The position numbers and the translations under genes are program-made. Below, in pieces: positions 1-15,359 of a stretch of 64,000 nt of DNA. Below the pieces are notes generated by a model. It made no database searches. It had not been told where the DNA came from and saw only the letters and a program-made list of their open reading frames with translations. Each line of letters starts with the position of its first letter. Position 1 is the first letter of the stretch. This stretch comes from Hypericum androsaemum (taxonomy: Eukaryota; Streptophyta; Magnoliopsida; Malpighiales; Hypericaceae). Where the stretch lies: positions 496,001 through 560,000 of the forward strand of contig OZ023184.1 in the NCBI GenBank assembly GCA_963995505.1. Reading direction: 5' to 3'.

Positions 1-1799
1 TGCACGAATCTCTTGCAGTTCAGGGAAATCACCGCATCTCGTCGACCCGTAAAGCAAGGTTGCTACTGCCTCTTTCAGCTCCTCAGGACACTCTCTGCAA
101 AACAAACCAATTACAAGACTATGATCTTCTACCATTACCATAAACCCAGGGACGAGCCATACTCGAAAGCACCGGAGGGCTTGGAGTCGAATAGAGAAGA
201 TAATATACCTCTCCTGTTCAATCAGATAGGCCCTCTCTACCAAGAGGTTGCAGTGTCCTTCTAACATCACATAAACATCCAGCATATTCTGCTCCTTGAT
301 CACATGCTCAACCTGTCGTAAATAGCGAACGAGTTCACCTTGATGTTAGAACCTTTTTGTTTACAGTTGCTGGGAAAATTGTGAAGCTTTCCGGTGTTAC
401 TTTTAAACGATGTGTTTGGACAGCATAATTAAGAGAATCAAGGAAATTTTTTTCTTGAGACATAGGAATCAAGGAAATTGAGGTAATGTTTTTGGTAGCT
501 ATATTCTTTGGACAGGAAATATTTAGGCAGTAAGAAAGAACTTCATTTGGAACTATCATTGAAACAACAATATCTCGTGATTTTAATGTTTATGTTACTC
601 TCAATGGCGCTCTTGCAAACCAAACAAAATTACTATAAATTGATATAAAATAAAATAAAATTAGACTAGGTCAATTCATTTAATTCAAAATAAATCATTA
701 GACATACTCTAATAATTATAATTTGGACATAAGATTGATGAAACCCGTAGATTTTGTCCGAAATTGACTAGTAAGGCTTTTTATGTAACAAAATAAAAAC
801 CAAACGAACAAACTAGATCACATTAAAAAATAATAATTTCGAAAGCTAACATTTTTTAAATTTGAAATGATTCAATGCACCATATTAGTCGCATTCTTAT
901 AAATATCATTTGGTCATTAAGTTAATTAGATTCGTTAAATTGTCTGAAATTAACTAAGAAAACTTTTATCAAAGAGCACTTGCTCTAATAATAATATAAG
1001 AGAAAAGTGCTCTAATAATAATATAAGAGAAAAGTGCTCTAATAATATAAGAGAAGGGTGTGGATCACTCACCAGAGTTCACAAAAATCTACTTATATAT
1101 AAAGAAACTAATAAAACATTTGATAGGACAAAACGAATAAATCTATGCCAAACCCATGATTCAAAATATCCCTTATACGCTAAACAATGTAAACATAATT
1201 TCTTCAACCAAAAAAAGGTAAACATTTTTTTTTCTATAAGCAAGAGTGTTTCATTATTAGAAAAACAAAATGAATGTAATTACTCTACCCTATCTTATTA
1301 GGCCTTATCTTACTTTTTATAAAACTTGCTAATCGTCATATTTCTCTAAGATAAAGTGTAAAACGCTATGTAAAAAGGCCCACAACGTAGGGTAAAAAGG
1401 TCTAGACCTACTTTCACTCCCTTGAAAGTTTATTGCCTTTAGCTGGAACCAAGAATACATGGAGATGCAATGGAAATTGATTAAGAATCACGAACATAAA
1501 AAAAATTATTAAAAGAGTTGTCCTCAAATATGACTCTTGCGACTTTGAAAATAGAAATTTCACCGAAAAATACATGCAGATAAGAAAGAGAGCGAGGAGC
1601 AACTGACCCGAAGAAGAGCACGTTCATGGAGATTCTGCTGGAGGAGCTGAACAACATCGGAGCGGGCATGGTTGCACCTCACCTGACGTTGATTCTTGAA
1701 CACTGCGATGCGGGCAATGGCGAGGTTGACTAGTGAAGTGAATTTCGAGGTATTTAGGGAAGAGTTCTTCCCCAACAGAGCATCGAGCTTCTTTCCCAT
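1..1799 (-). CDS. IST1-like ESCRT-III-associated protein, 5' part (gene runs off the left edge)
   Basis: Visible exons on the minus strand are 1799-1608 (starting MGKKLDALLG), 312-209 and 94 to the edge. The phases agree (64 codons, then 34 codons plus 2 nt, then continuing). All introns use GT-AG, and intron 1 is about 1.3 kb. The protein has the hallmarks of the plant IST1/ISTL family: TSKFTSLVNLAIARIAVFKN, then NQRQVRCNHARSDVVQLLQ, then EHVIKEQNMLDVYVMLEG, then RECPEELKEAVATLLYGSTR. The IST1 domain binds ESCRT-III/CHMP1 and regulates VPS4-dependent vesicle formation at multivesicular endosomes. The ATG at 1799 is chosen because it begins the conserved domain; an in-frame upstream ATG at 1895 would add an unconserved 32-residue leader. 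The C-terminal part, usually low-complexity with MIM motifs, lies outside the window. The family assignment is from recognised sequence and is firm; the exact paralogue is unknown. Confidence 0.88.
981..1057. repeat. 27-bp tandem repeat, about 2.9 copies, in IST1-like intron 1
   Basis: The unit starts TGCTCTAATAATAATATAAG and repeats at 981, 1008 and 1035, the last copy being shortened. It lies within the AT-rich first intron (313-1607), where no other feature was recognised. Confidence 0.8.
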
Positions 1800-3700
1800 T
1801 TCACACACACCCGTCCACTTCACTACCTGATATATATATATTTTAGCTTGCTGTAGGGGAATGGAACCTTTGGGAAAGGGGAAGAGAACAAGCAAGTAAA
1901 GATGGCTTGCTCCTTTACTTGATGACCAAAGAGGGAGAGAGAGAGAGAGAAGGCTTTTATATCATATAATATACCGACGTTAAACAAGGCCGCAATCGAT
2001 ACTTGTATGAGACGACCAAGACCCAGTTGGCACTCACGTGTTTGTGGGTTTTCCTTCTAGACTAAGATCGTTGTTACTTATTTTTTATCGACTAATACCG
2101 TTTTGAATTGAATATAAATTTTTAAAATTTTCTCATATCTAATACTGCTCCATATGTACTAAGTATAATTTAAAATATTTTTAGTCAATTAAAATAATTC
2201 ATTCGACAATTAACCTAAGTATTAATACAATGAGAAAAGGAATTAAAATATAGAAGAACGCGTTCAACTTGATGGTTGATTTAGTCTCTTATTTCAACGC
2301 GGTTGGTTCCTCCTTTTCAACGAAGGAAACGGCTTGTAGTCGAATGGGTCCCACGGATGTCACACGCTGTAAGGCGCGTGAAAAGCACGTCCTCCGGGAT
2401 GTGTTGCCTGATGCTCGGAGGAGAGTTAGCGTTTATCATCCCGCGGTTCAAACTTATTGCAGTTTCAAGCGTTTTTAATTAAATATTTTCGAGTTTTAAG
2501 TTTTTCTTTTTTGGTGACAAAAATTTCCAGAACTTGCATTTTATGCGAGTAAATTTTTAACCAGAGTTAGTTGGCTCTGACGTGACTATCTTACAATCCA
2601 GCTTTGTTGAATTATATTATGGGAAAAAGTTTAATATTGGTCATTATGCTTTCACATTTTTTTCACTGTGATACTATGGTTTAGAAATGATTTCTTAAAT
2701 CCTGAAAGTTGGTGGAGAGGTGGGGTAGATGGTAAAGGGAAGAAGACGATGAAAGAGATTTTTTTGAAAAATAAAGAGAAGAATTGAAAAAGAGATTTAA
2801 TTCTGAGCCAAATGATAAGTTATTGAAGCCTGAGAATATGATTGATTTTAAAATTTGATCCAACGTGAAAATTTATCAAGATTTGTCTCAAATTCTGACC
2901 AAATTAGAACCATATTCCTATTGTATGGCATGTTAGGCATGGTTGTGATTTTGCAAAGTTCTTTTTTGAGATTAGAAGTCACCCTAAAGTAGCAGATTCG
3001 GTGAGAATTACAGGCAGATGTGAGCACGAAGCAATATAAAAGATCAAGATACAGGGCAAGGAAGGTGCTTGAGCAGCTAGTGAGCAGTATATAACGTTGG
3101 GAGAATATAGAGAAAATTGACTTCTACCAATGACGGCACCAACCCTGTTCACAAAATTGGATCCAAGGTGCACACGCATTTGTCCGCACCTTTTCGGAGT
3201 ATCCCGTACCATATAATCTGCCACGGGATGCAATCTAGCTACATATATGTTAGAAACGAACTGTCAACTAATAGAGTTTCTTATTCAGTGTTTGGAATTT
3301 GGTCAGCTCCCTCGAGAACAAGCCACAGCCAAGAACGTTAGCAAGCACAATAAAGTGCTAACGCATTATGCCATCTTTCCAACAAACTGAGAAATTACCA
3401 CATTCCGAAGCACCTTAACAATCACGACACATGTTTCAAATCATCTGATATGGCTTTAATAATAGAACTTGACCTTTATCAGCTATGTCCCCTTGTCCTC
3501 AAACATCTCTTTTCATCCCTTTGTCCTTAAATTATAGAACTTGACCTTCATCAACTACGTGAACAGCTATGTTTTACCTTAAAACAAATCACAACACGAT
3601 AGGCAAAAAGAAGAAAATCACATCATGGTGCAAGTGCGATAAGCTCATGAGATTTATGTCAAGACAAGTCTGATGAATGGACAGCTAAAAGAATTGAAAG
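1800..3700. other. Upstream region of the IST1-like gene; no gene recognised
   Basis: 1800-2000 is the presumed promoter and 5'UTR of the minus-strand IST1-like gene and includes a GA microsatellite (about 1933-1951). The rest, to about 3700, has only short open frames without domain-like sequence. A 69-codon frame at 2269-2478 has no recognisable family and was not called. The area is AT-rich and probably intergenic. Confidence 0.5.
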
Positions 3701-4059
3701 GTCTAAGGGCCTCTTAAGTATTTCAGAAATGCAAATAAACTTTTCAACTGCAAGTCAACAATGAAAAAAAGTACACCCGGTACCCCCGAGAACGTACCAG
3801 GGGGGAACCAATGAAAATATGCTTTGTCGAGGTACATTCTACTAACTACGTGTTTGTCAATGCATAAGACCCAAGGACAAGGGCACAACAAAGCCAACAG
3901 ACCCAATACTGCAGACACCAATAAAAATAGCTGGTGGAAAAAAGTTCTCTTCCAAAACTGAGAGAAAAAGCAATGTAACAAGGACAATACAGAACATCAA
4001 TCATGAACAAATTGAAAAGGCACAGAGCATAATCAGTCGACAAAATTTTGGTTACTTAC

Positions 4060-4700
4060 ACCAATGTGTGGAGACAATGCCCTACAAAGGAAAAAAAAAC
4101 CAGCATCAACCAATGTTAAGAGTGCAAAGCACGCCACCTTTGCTTCCAAGCACAATGAAGAAAGAAAGTGATGAAATTTCATAAAAAGGAACAGCATCAG
4201 TCCCACTTACCATGTTGTAGATTTTCTTCATCTTCCACGCAACTTCCTGAGATATTGCCTCCACAAGAGCAAGCCATGGGTCAGATATAGCAACTCATTA
4301 GACCATAAAAAATGGAGAGAGTAACATTCTAATTGTGGAAAATGTTTGGAAATGGAAGAGAAGGTTAAATTTGAAAGCAGAAAAATAAGGCTATCTAAAT
4401 TTGTTCACTAGTTCTTCTTAGGAAAAGGGAATGCAGCACAAATGACCCTTAACATTGGTAATGCACCCATATGCCAGAAGTGTCAATAGAGCAAATGTTA
4501 ATAAATTACACACTAATCCTTCATGATCTACTACTAATCACATAAAACAGGAGGAGGAAAATTTACGCACAAGTACAAACAAAGGACTTCCAACAGCATA
4601 TTAGCTAGTTCCTATTGAACAAACCAAAATACCTTCTCCCGGGTGCCTTCTATGCATCTAAGAGCACTGGAAGATTGTCTCAAAAGCAGGGGGCAGAAAT
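4060..4700 (-). other. Possible unidentified minus-strand exons downstream of the PRP4 kinase
   Basis: Three short minus-strand segments are framed by plausible splice sites. 4700-4632 is 69 bp and reads DFCPLLLRQSSSALRCIEGT followed by REK. 4258-4211 is 48 bp, reads AISQEVAWKMKKIYNM and is followed by GTAAGT. 4081-4060 is 22 bp and followed by GTAAGT. The first two are multiples of three and open in one frame, which suggests coding rather than chance. No start exon or family was recognised. They could equally be spliced 3'UTR exons of the PRP4 kinase transcript, whose stop codon lies about 550 bp upstream. A 94-codon minus frame at 3987-3703 with a hydrophobic stretch lies further downstream and may or may not belong. 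Confidence 0.25.
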
Positions 4701-4965
4701 CCTGAATGAAAGATTAAATTAGACTCCTGAGGACTAAATTCATAGTTCCAGTAGAACTGAAAGACAAACATGTATCAAAAACACACGCCAAGGTACAAAT
4801 TGCATAGATGTACTAGGGTAATGCAAAGGGGAGCATACTGAGAGCAAAATAAGCTGGAATTACGATCTTGACATGTGAGTAAGAGATCCAAATTCCCCTA
4901 TGATAATTCTGCCAAATCCAATTACAAACATAACAGGTGTAATTACATTAGAAAATGTAAGTACA

Positions 4966-4971
4966 TTTATT
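4966..4971 (-). terminator. Candidate poly(A) signal of the PRP4 kinase gene
   Basis: A canonical AATAAA on the minus strand lies about 283 nt downstream of the kinase stop codon (5254), within TTAATAAATGTAC. This fits an ordinary plant 3'UTR. It would conflict with transcription continuing into the candidate exons at 4060-4700 unless polyadenylation is alternative. Confidence 0.45.
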
Positions 4972-5253
4972 AAGGAGACGTCCACTATCAAGAATGATTA
5001 CAATAGGGGAGAAACGCCTTCGGCAAGTTGTCTTACAATATAACAGTACCCCCACTCGAAAGAACCGCCAGTAAAGAATACTTGTAACCAAACATCGCCA
5101 GTGACCGCCATGCCACCCAGAGCTCTCAAGCCAGCACATAGAAGAAGATGGAGAGAGATAATGTCCAACCATTAGATTCTGATAATCAAAATGACATAAG
5201 CACAAATACGAAGTGCAACTGCATGCCTGGACTCAGAAAATCAGCAACAAATT

Positions 5254-11097
<5,844 letters not shown>

Positions 11098-11555
11098 CGC
11101 TCGTGCTTCAACCGCGACGAGCCTAGGGTTAGGGTTTCGCGAAATTATTAATTAGTTAATTTCAAGAATTGAAAAGGAGAAAAGAGGGGAGAGAGAGTGA
11201 GTGAGATCGAGATGTCGAGCGGCGGATTTGTATTTCGGGCTGGGAGGTACTCTCTCGTTCGGAGAGAGAAATAGAGAGAGGGGATAATGTGTCCTCCTTT
11301 CTTTCGCCTTTTTAATTAGTTGGGCGGTTGATTGATGGAATTGGGGATTTCCTTTTTAATGGTAATTGGGGATTTTTGGTTTTGGCAGATTTTGGAGCCA
11401 AGGAACGGGTTGGATCATTTTTGGTGGATCAGCGGTTGGGCTGGCGCGAAAGAGATGGAAGAAGACTTGGGGCCCATTGGATATCAGATACAGAATTAGA
11501 AGAAACAATTTCAAATATCAAAAGGTTCAGCACCCAATTTGAACGAGCGAACTAT
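11098..11555 (-). promoter_or_regulatory. Presumed promoter and 5'UTR of the PRP4 kinase gene
   Basis: Between the kinase ATG (11097) and the foldback transposon (11565) lie about 460 bp with GA/CT-rich tracts (about 11180-11290), typical of plant housekeeping promoters. No clear TATA box was identified. The repeat insertion means upstream control sequence is limited to this stretch or lies beyond the element. Confidence 0.4.
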
Positions 11556-11564
11556 TATTATTTT

Positions 11565-12360
11565 GGGAAAAGTCCGCTTTAGTACCCTGTAGTATCGACA
11601 AAAATTACTTTAGTACCCTGTGGTAAAAAAGATCAATCGAGTCATACTTATTCCAATTAACATCAAAAAGGGCCTCGGGTAGCTGCCCGAAGCTGCCCGA
11701 ACCAATCCGAACCCTGCCCGGGCTACGTGGCCAGCCACGTCACCAATTTTTGATGACGTGGCGCCACGTGGAGAGGAGGAGGAGGAGGAGGCGGGGAGGA
11801 GGAGGAGGAGGAGGAGGGGAGGAGGAGGAGGAGGACGCGGAGGAGGAGGAGGAGGAGGAGGAGGCGGGGAGGAGGAGGAGGAGGAGGCGGGGAGGAGGAG
11901 GAGGACGCGGAGAGGAGGATGCGGAGGACCCGAAATCCCAGAATCCATCTCCTTCCCCCCTCCTCCTCCCCGCGTCCTCCTCCTCCTTCCCCCCTCCTCC
12001 TCCTCCTCCTCCTCCTCCTCCCCGCCTCCTCCTCCCCGCCTCCTCCTCCTCCTCCTCCACCTCCTCCTCCTCCGTGTCCTCCTCCTCCTCCTCCCCGCCT
12101 CCTCCTCCTCCTCCTCCTCCTCCCCGCCTCCTCCTCCTCCTCCTCCTCCTCTCCACGTGGCGCCACGTCATCAAAAATTGGTGACGTGGCTGGCCACGTA
12201 GCCTGGGCAGGGTTCGGATTAGTTCGGGCAGCTCCGGGCAGTTGCCCGAGGCCTTTTTTGATGTTAATTGGAATAAGTATGACTCGATTGATCATTTTTT
12301 ACCACAGGGTACTAAAGTGATTTTTGTCGATACCACAGGGTACTAAAGTGGACTTTTCCC
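11565..12360. mobile_element. MULE-like foldback element with long TIRs and GGA/TCC arms
   Basis: The 796-bp element is flanked by a perfect 9-bp direct repeat TATTATTTT (11556-11564 and 12361-12369), the target duplication size of Mutator-like elements. The first about 210 bp (from GGGAAAAGTCCGCTTTAGTA) is repeated inverted at the right end (TACTAAAGTGGACTTTTCCC) with few mismatches. Inside the TIRs the left arm is almost pure GGA-type purine repeat and the right arm its pyrimidine complement, so nearly the whole element is one imperfect palindrome. There is no transposase, so it is non-autonomous. Open frames across it are repeat artefacts. Confidence 0.85.
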
Positions 12361-12400
12361 TATTATTTTTTAGAGATGACCTCCCCCACCCGGAAAACAT

Positions 12401-12696
12401 GAGGGTGGATTTGGTGGGGACCGGGGTAGTTTCCAATTATGGGGACTAGCTCAAACCAATATCACTACACATGCAAACTAATATCACTTCACATGCAAAC
12501 CAATATCACTTCACATGTAAACCAGCGTCTTCCAAACCAATATTACTTCACATGCAAACCAATATCACTTCACATGCAAACCAATAACACCTGATAGGTT
12601 ATTGACCATCAGATTTAAAGATAATCAAATCTGACGGCCCAAAGTATAGTCCCCACCTGTGGACAAATTTTCTTTAGTCCCCACTCAATCTGGTCT
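12401..12696. mobile_element. Small TIR element (MULE-type MITE) carrying a 22-bp minisatellite
   Basis: A 10-bp direct repeat CGGAAAACAT (12391-12400 and 12697-12706) flanks a 296-bp element. Its ends, GGATTTGGTGGGGAC on the left and the reverse complement of GTCCCCACTCAATCTG on the right, are imperfect terminal inverted repeats. About six copies of a 22-bp unit (AAACCAATATCACTTCACAT) fill 12451-12590, followed by an AT-rich stretch containing CAGATTT...AAATCTG. Both ends and the minisatellite core resemble the 3.8-kb element at 31495-35301, so I infer one family. Confidence 0.7.
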
Positions 12697-12706
12697 CGGA
12701 AAACAT

Positions 12707-13061
12707 CGGCCAACATTTCTTTCTTGGTTACAATCGAATCGAATTGTAGTCCAACGTATCCTCACTTGGTTATATCATTCAAGATACTAATTTATCGAGA
12801 TATTATTATCCAAAATACTCTGTCCAAGGTGGGAAACTCTTCGAGGCACCCCTCAAAAAAACTTGCAATATCCACGTAAATATGAAAGAGAAAGGTGATA
12901 TGTCACAGATATGACCATCAACACGTTAACTATGATTATAAATTTGTCAAAAAATAGCAAACCATAAACTGAACTTTTCTTTTTTATTTTTGGTGGAATG
13001 AATCAGCATGTTAGTTTCGCCTCGAATTACAAAATAATGCATTTAGAAAATTGTGCCTCTA
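12707..13061. other. Intergenic stretch, nothing recognised
   Basis: AT-rich spacer between the small TIR element and the LINE 5' target-site duplication. No open frame, RNA gene or repeat was recognised. Confidence 0.5.
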
Positions 13062-13207
13062 AGTAAAGAAAAGTGTTTTCTCTCTCCTTCTTGAAGCCTT
13101 TTTCTCTCTCCTGTTGAGAGCCTTTTTTCTTTCCTTCTTGGAGCCTTTTCTTCTTCCATCCTTGGTGGTCTAATTTCCTCTTAAGTGTTGCTTCTTTCCT
13201 TCTTCCG

Positions 13208-15359
13208 ATGGAACCGTTATCGTTGAAACTCAAGCCTAATACTAGTAAACAGAAACATCTTGCTTCGTTTGTTCTAATTGGAAAGGTACTATCTGGAAAA
13301 ATCTACCATTCTCCTTCGGTTAGATCTAGTTTGTGTAGATCTTGGGGTCTCTCACAAGGTGATGTTCTGGTCTCTGAGCTTCAAACAAACACCTTCTCCT
13401 TTACTTTTGATGTGTTACTGGCCAAGGAGAAAGTTATTTCAGGTCGCCCCTGGGCTGTTGCGGGTTCCCTGGTGATTATCCAAGATTGGGACCCTCTCCT
13501 CCACTGGTCGGAGGTCAGGTTCTTGGAGTAAGTTTCCTGGATTCAGGTACATGGACTTCCACCTACTTATTTCTCCAAGGAAACGGCATATGCCGTGGGG
13601 GGTTATTTTCTTGGCGTAGAGGAAGTTGATTTTAATGATGATGATCTTAGTAGAAAGGAATCCTTCCTGAGGTTGCGGGTCCGTCTTGATGTTGCAATTC
13701 CTCTTATTACTGGTTTCATGCTGGTTCGTGATGATCTCCCGGATAAGGAAGTTGTCTTTAAGTATGAGCGGCTGGCAGAATTTTGTTATGGTTGTGGCTT
13801 GTTAGGGCATCCCCAGAAATCGTGTACCTCTGTCCCTCACCAGAGTAAGTTGGTTGGCGACGGTCATAGCCAATTATCTAAAGGTTTTGGGGACTGGCTC
13901 CGCCCCGACTTTAAGTGGGGTGGGAGAAACCAGTCCGACTCTCCCCCCCGTCGATCGAACGTTGGTCCACAGTCGCGGGTTGTTATTAGGGAGTTGGCCG
14001 TGGTTGATAAAAGTTTGGATGAAGATTGTATTTCCGATCAATACATTAATTTGGTCGAACAGTTTCAAGCTTTGCCGGTAGCCTTTCTGGAAAAAGCGAG
14101 GGCTTCTTTAGCCCTTCCTCGGGCAGAAGCTTCCTCCAAAGTGGTCCCCATGGTTGGTGATGCTGGGACGTCTTCTGCACTTGTGGCCCCTATGGTTTTA
14201 AGCTCTAGTAAAGGTGGACTTAGTGGGACATCCTTGGCCCACGTGACTACCAACTTTTTTCTGATCATGTGGTCGTGGCTTCAACCTTGGAAAAAAAATC
14301 TTACAAGAACCTTAAAAGGAAAGACGCTCTTTGGGTTACTGTTCCTCGTGTGGGAAAAAAAATAAAAAATAAAAAAATAGTTTGGGTTCCTCTGCTAGGG
14401 TGGAAGGGGATGAAGACCTTTTTATGGATGATGGGCTGTCAACGAGTTCAAGCAAAATTGGAAAACATGGCTCTCAATTACAAGGAAATTTGGGGGTTTC
14501 TAGGGTTGGGAGAAAGTTCAAGAGTTTTCTTCTTACTGGCAAACGAACAAAAGATAAAGTGGTAGGTTCTTTGACGGCGGAGTACGAGGCTGGCGTACAT
14601 CGGGGGGTGCCATGCCCCTCGACTCAGGTATGTTTTTCTTCTCCTTCTCCACCCATACAATGTGAGGGAGAGGCTCACCTTAGTGGTGTTGCGGGAGAGG
14701 GAGTGCTTTTCGAAATAGACAGAGTGGATTGCCTTATGGAAAAGAAAAAAGTGTTAGATTCTTTGAGGGTGGTGAGCGAGGCTAGCGTACATCGGGGGGT
14801 GCCGTGCCCCTCGACTCAGGTATGTTTTTCTTCTCCTTCTTCTCCACCCATACAATGTGAGGGAGAGGCTCATCTCAGTGGTGTTGCGGGTGAGGGAGCG
14901 CTATCCGTTTTAGACAAAGTGGAGTACCTTATGAAAAATGATAGAGTGGTAGGTTCTTTTTCGGTGGAGAATTCGGCCAGCGTGCTTCGGGGGGTACCGG
15001 GCCCCCTGACTCAGGTACGCTATTCTTCTCTTTCTCTTCCACCCAAATATCGTGAGGGAGAGGCTCACCTCAATGGTGTTGCGGGTGAGGTTGAGCCTTC
15101 CGTTTTAGACAGAGTGGAGTGCCTTCTGGCTTCAAACAGAGTGGTAGGAGTCCTCGGGGCCCGGGTGATTGATTCTTCTGCAACTTTCGGCTCACCCAGT
15201 TCTTCCTTGAAGAGTCCCTCTCTTTGCTTTTCGAAAAGCGAGATCCAAAACTTGACAACAACCCCTGGTCATGGTGGCAATGATGCAGGAGGCTTGACAG
15301 GTATTTCTGATCCCTCTTTGCTGCGGGTGACAGGAAATCTGTCACCCGAGCTTCAATGA
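13208..15359 (+). pseudogene. LINE ORF1 (gag-like, DUF4283 plus CCHC zinc knuckle), disrupted
   Basis: The frame starts at ATG 13208. The N-terminal part resembles the DUF4283 domain of plant LINE ORF1 proteins (GRPWAVAGSLVIIQDWDP, IQVHGLPPTYFSKETA). A zinc knuckle follows at about 13770-13840 (CYGCGLLGHPQKSC). An in-frame TAA at 13529 interrupts the domain. Two frameshifts occur near the T-run at about 14255 and the A-rich run at about 14358-14378, after which the reading frame resumes to the TGA at 15357. Downstream is a Ser/Pro-rich region with three tandem 64-65-residue repeats. ORF1 proteins bind element RNA; this copy cannot make one continuous product. Confidence 0.85.
14585..15150 (+). 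repeat. Three tandem repeats of about 192-195 bp inside LINE ORF1
   Basis: Blocks beginning near 14587, 14779 and 14974 share codons for HRGVPCPSTQVCFSS and EGEAHLSGVAGEG. Spacing is 192 then 195 bp, so each unit encodes 64-65 residues and stays in frame. Copies 1 and 2 are nearly identical and copy 3 is more diverged, suggesting stepwise duplication. Confidence 0.85.

Noticed and set aside
2269..2478. 69-codon plus-strand frame
   Set aside because: No promoter, splice context or family resemblance; length is expected by chance.
11610..12320. Several overlapping 110-190-codon frames on both strands
   Set aside because: They are translations of GGA/TCC repeats in the foldback element (poly-Glu/Gly/Arg or poly-Ser/Pro/Leu), not proteins.
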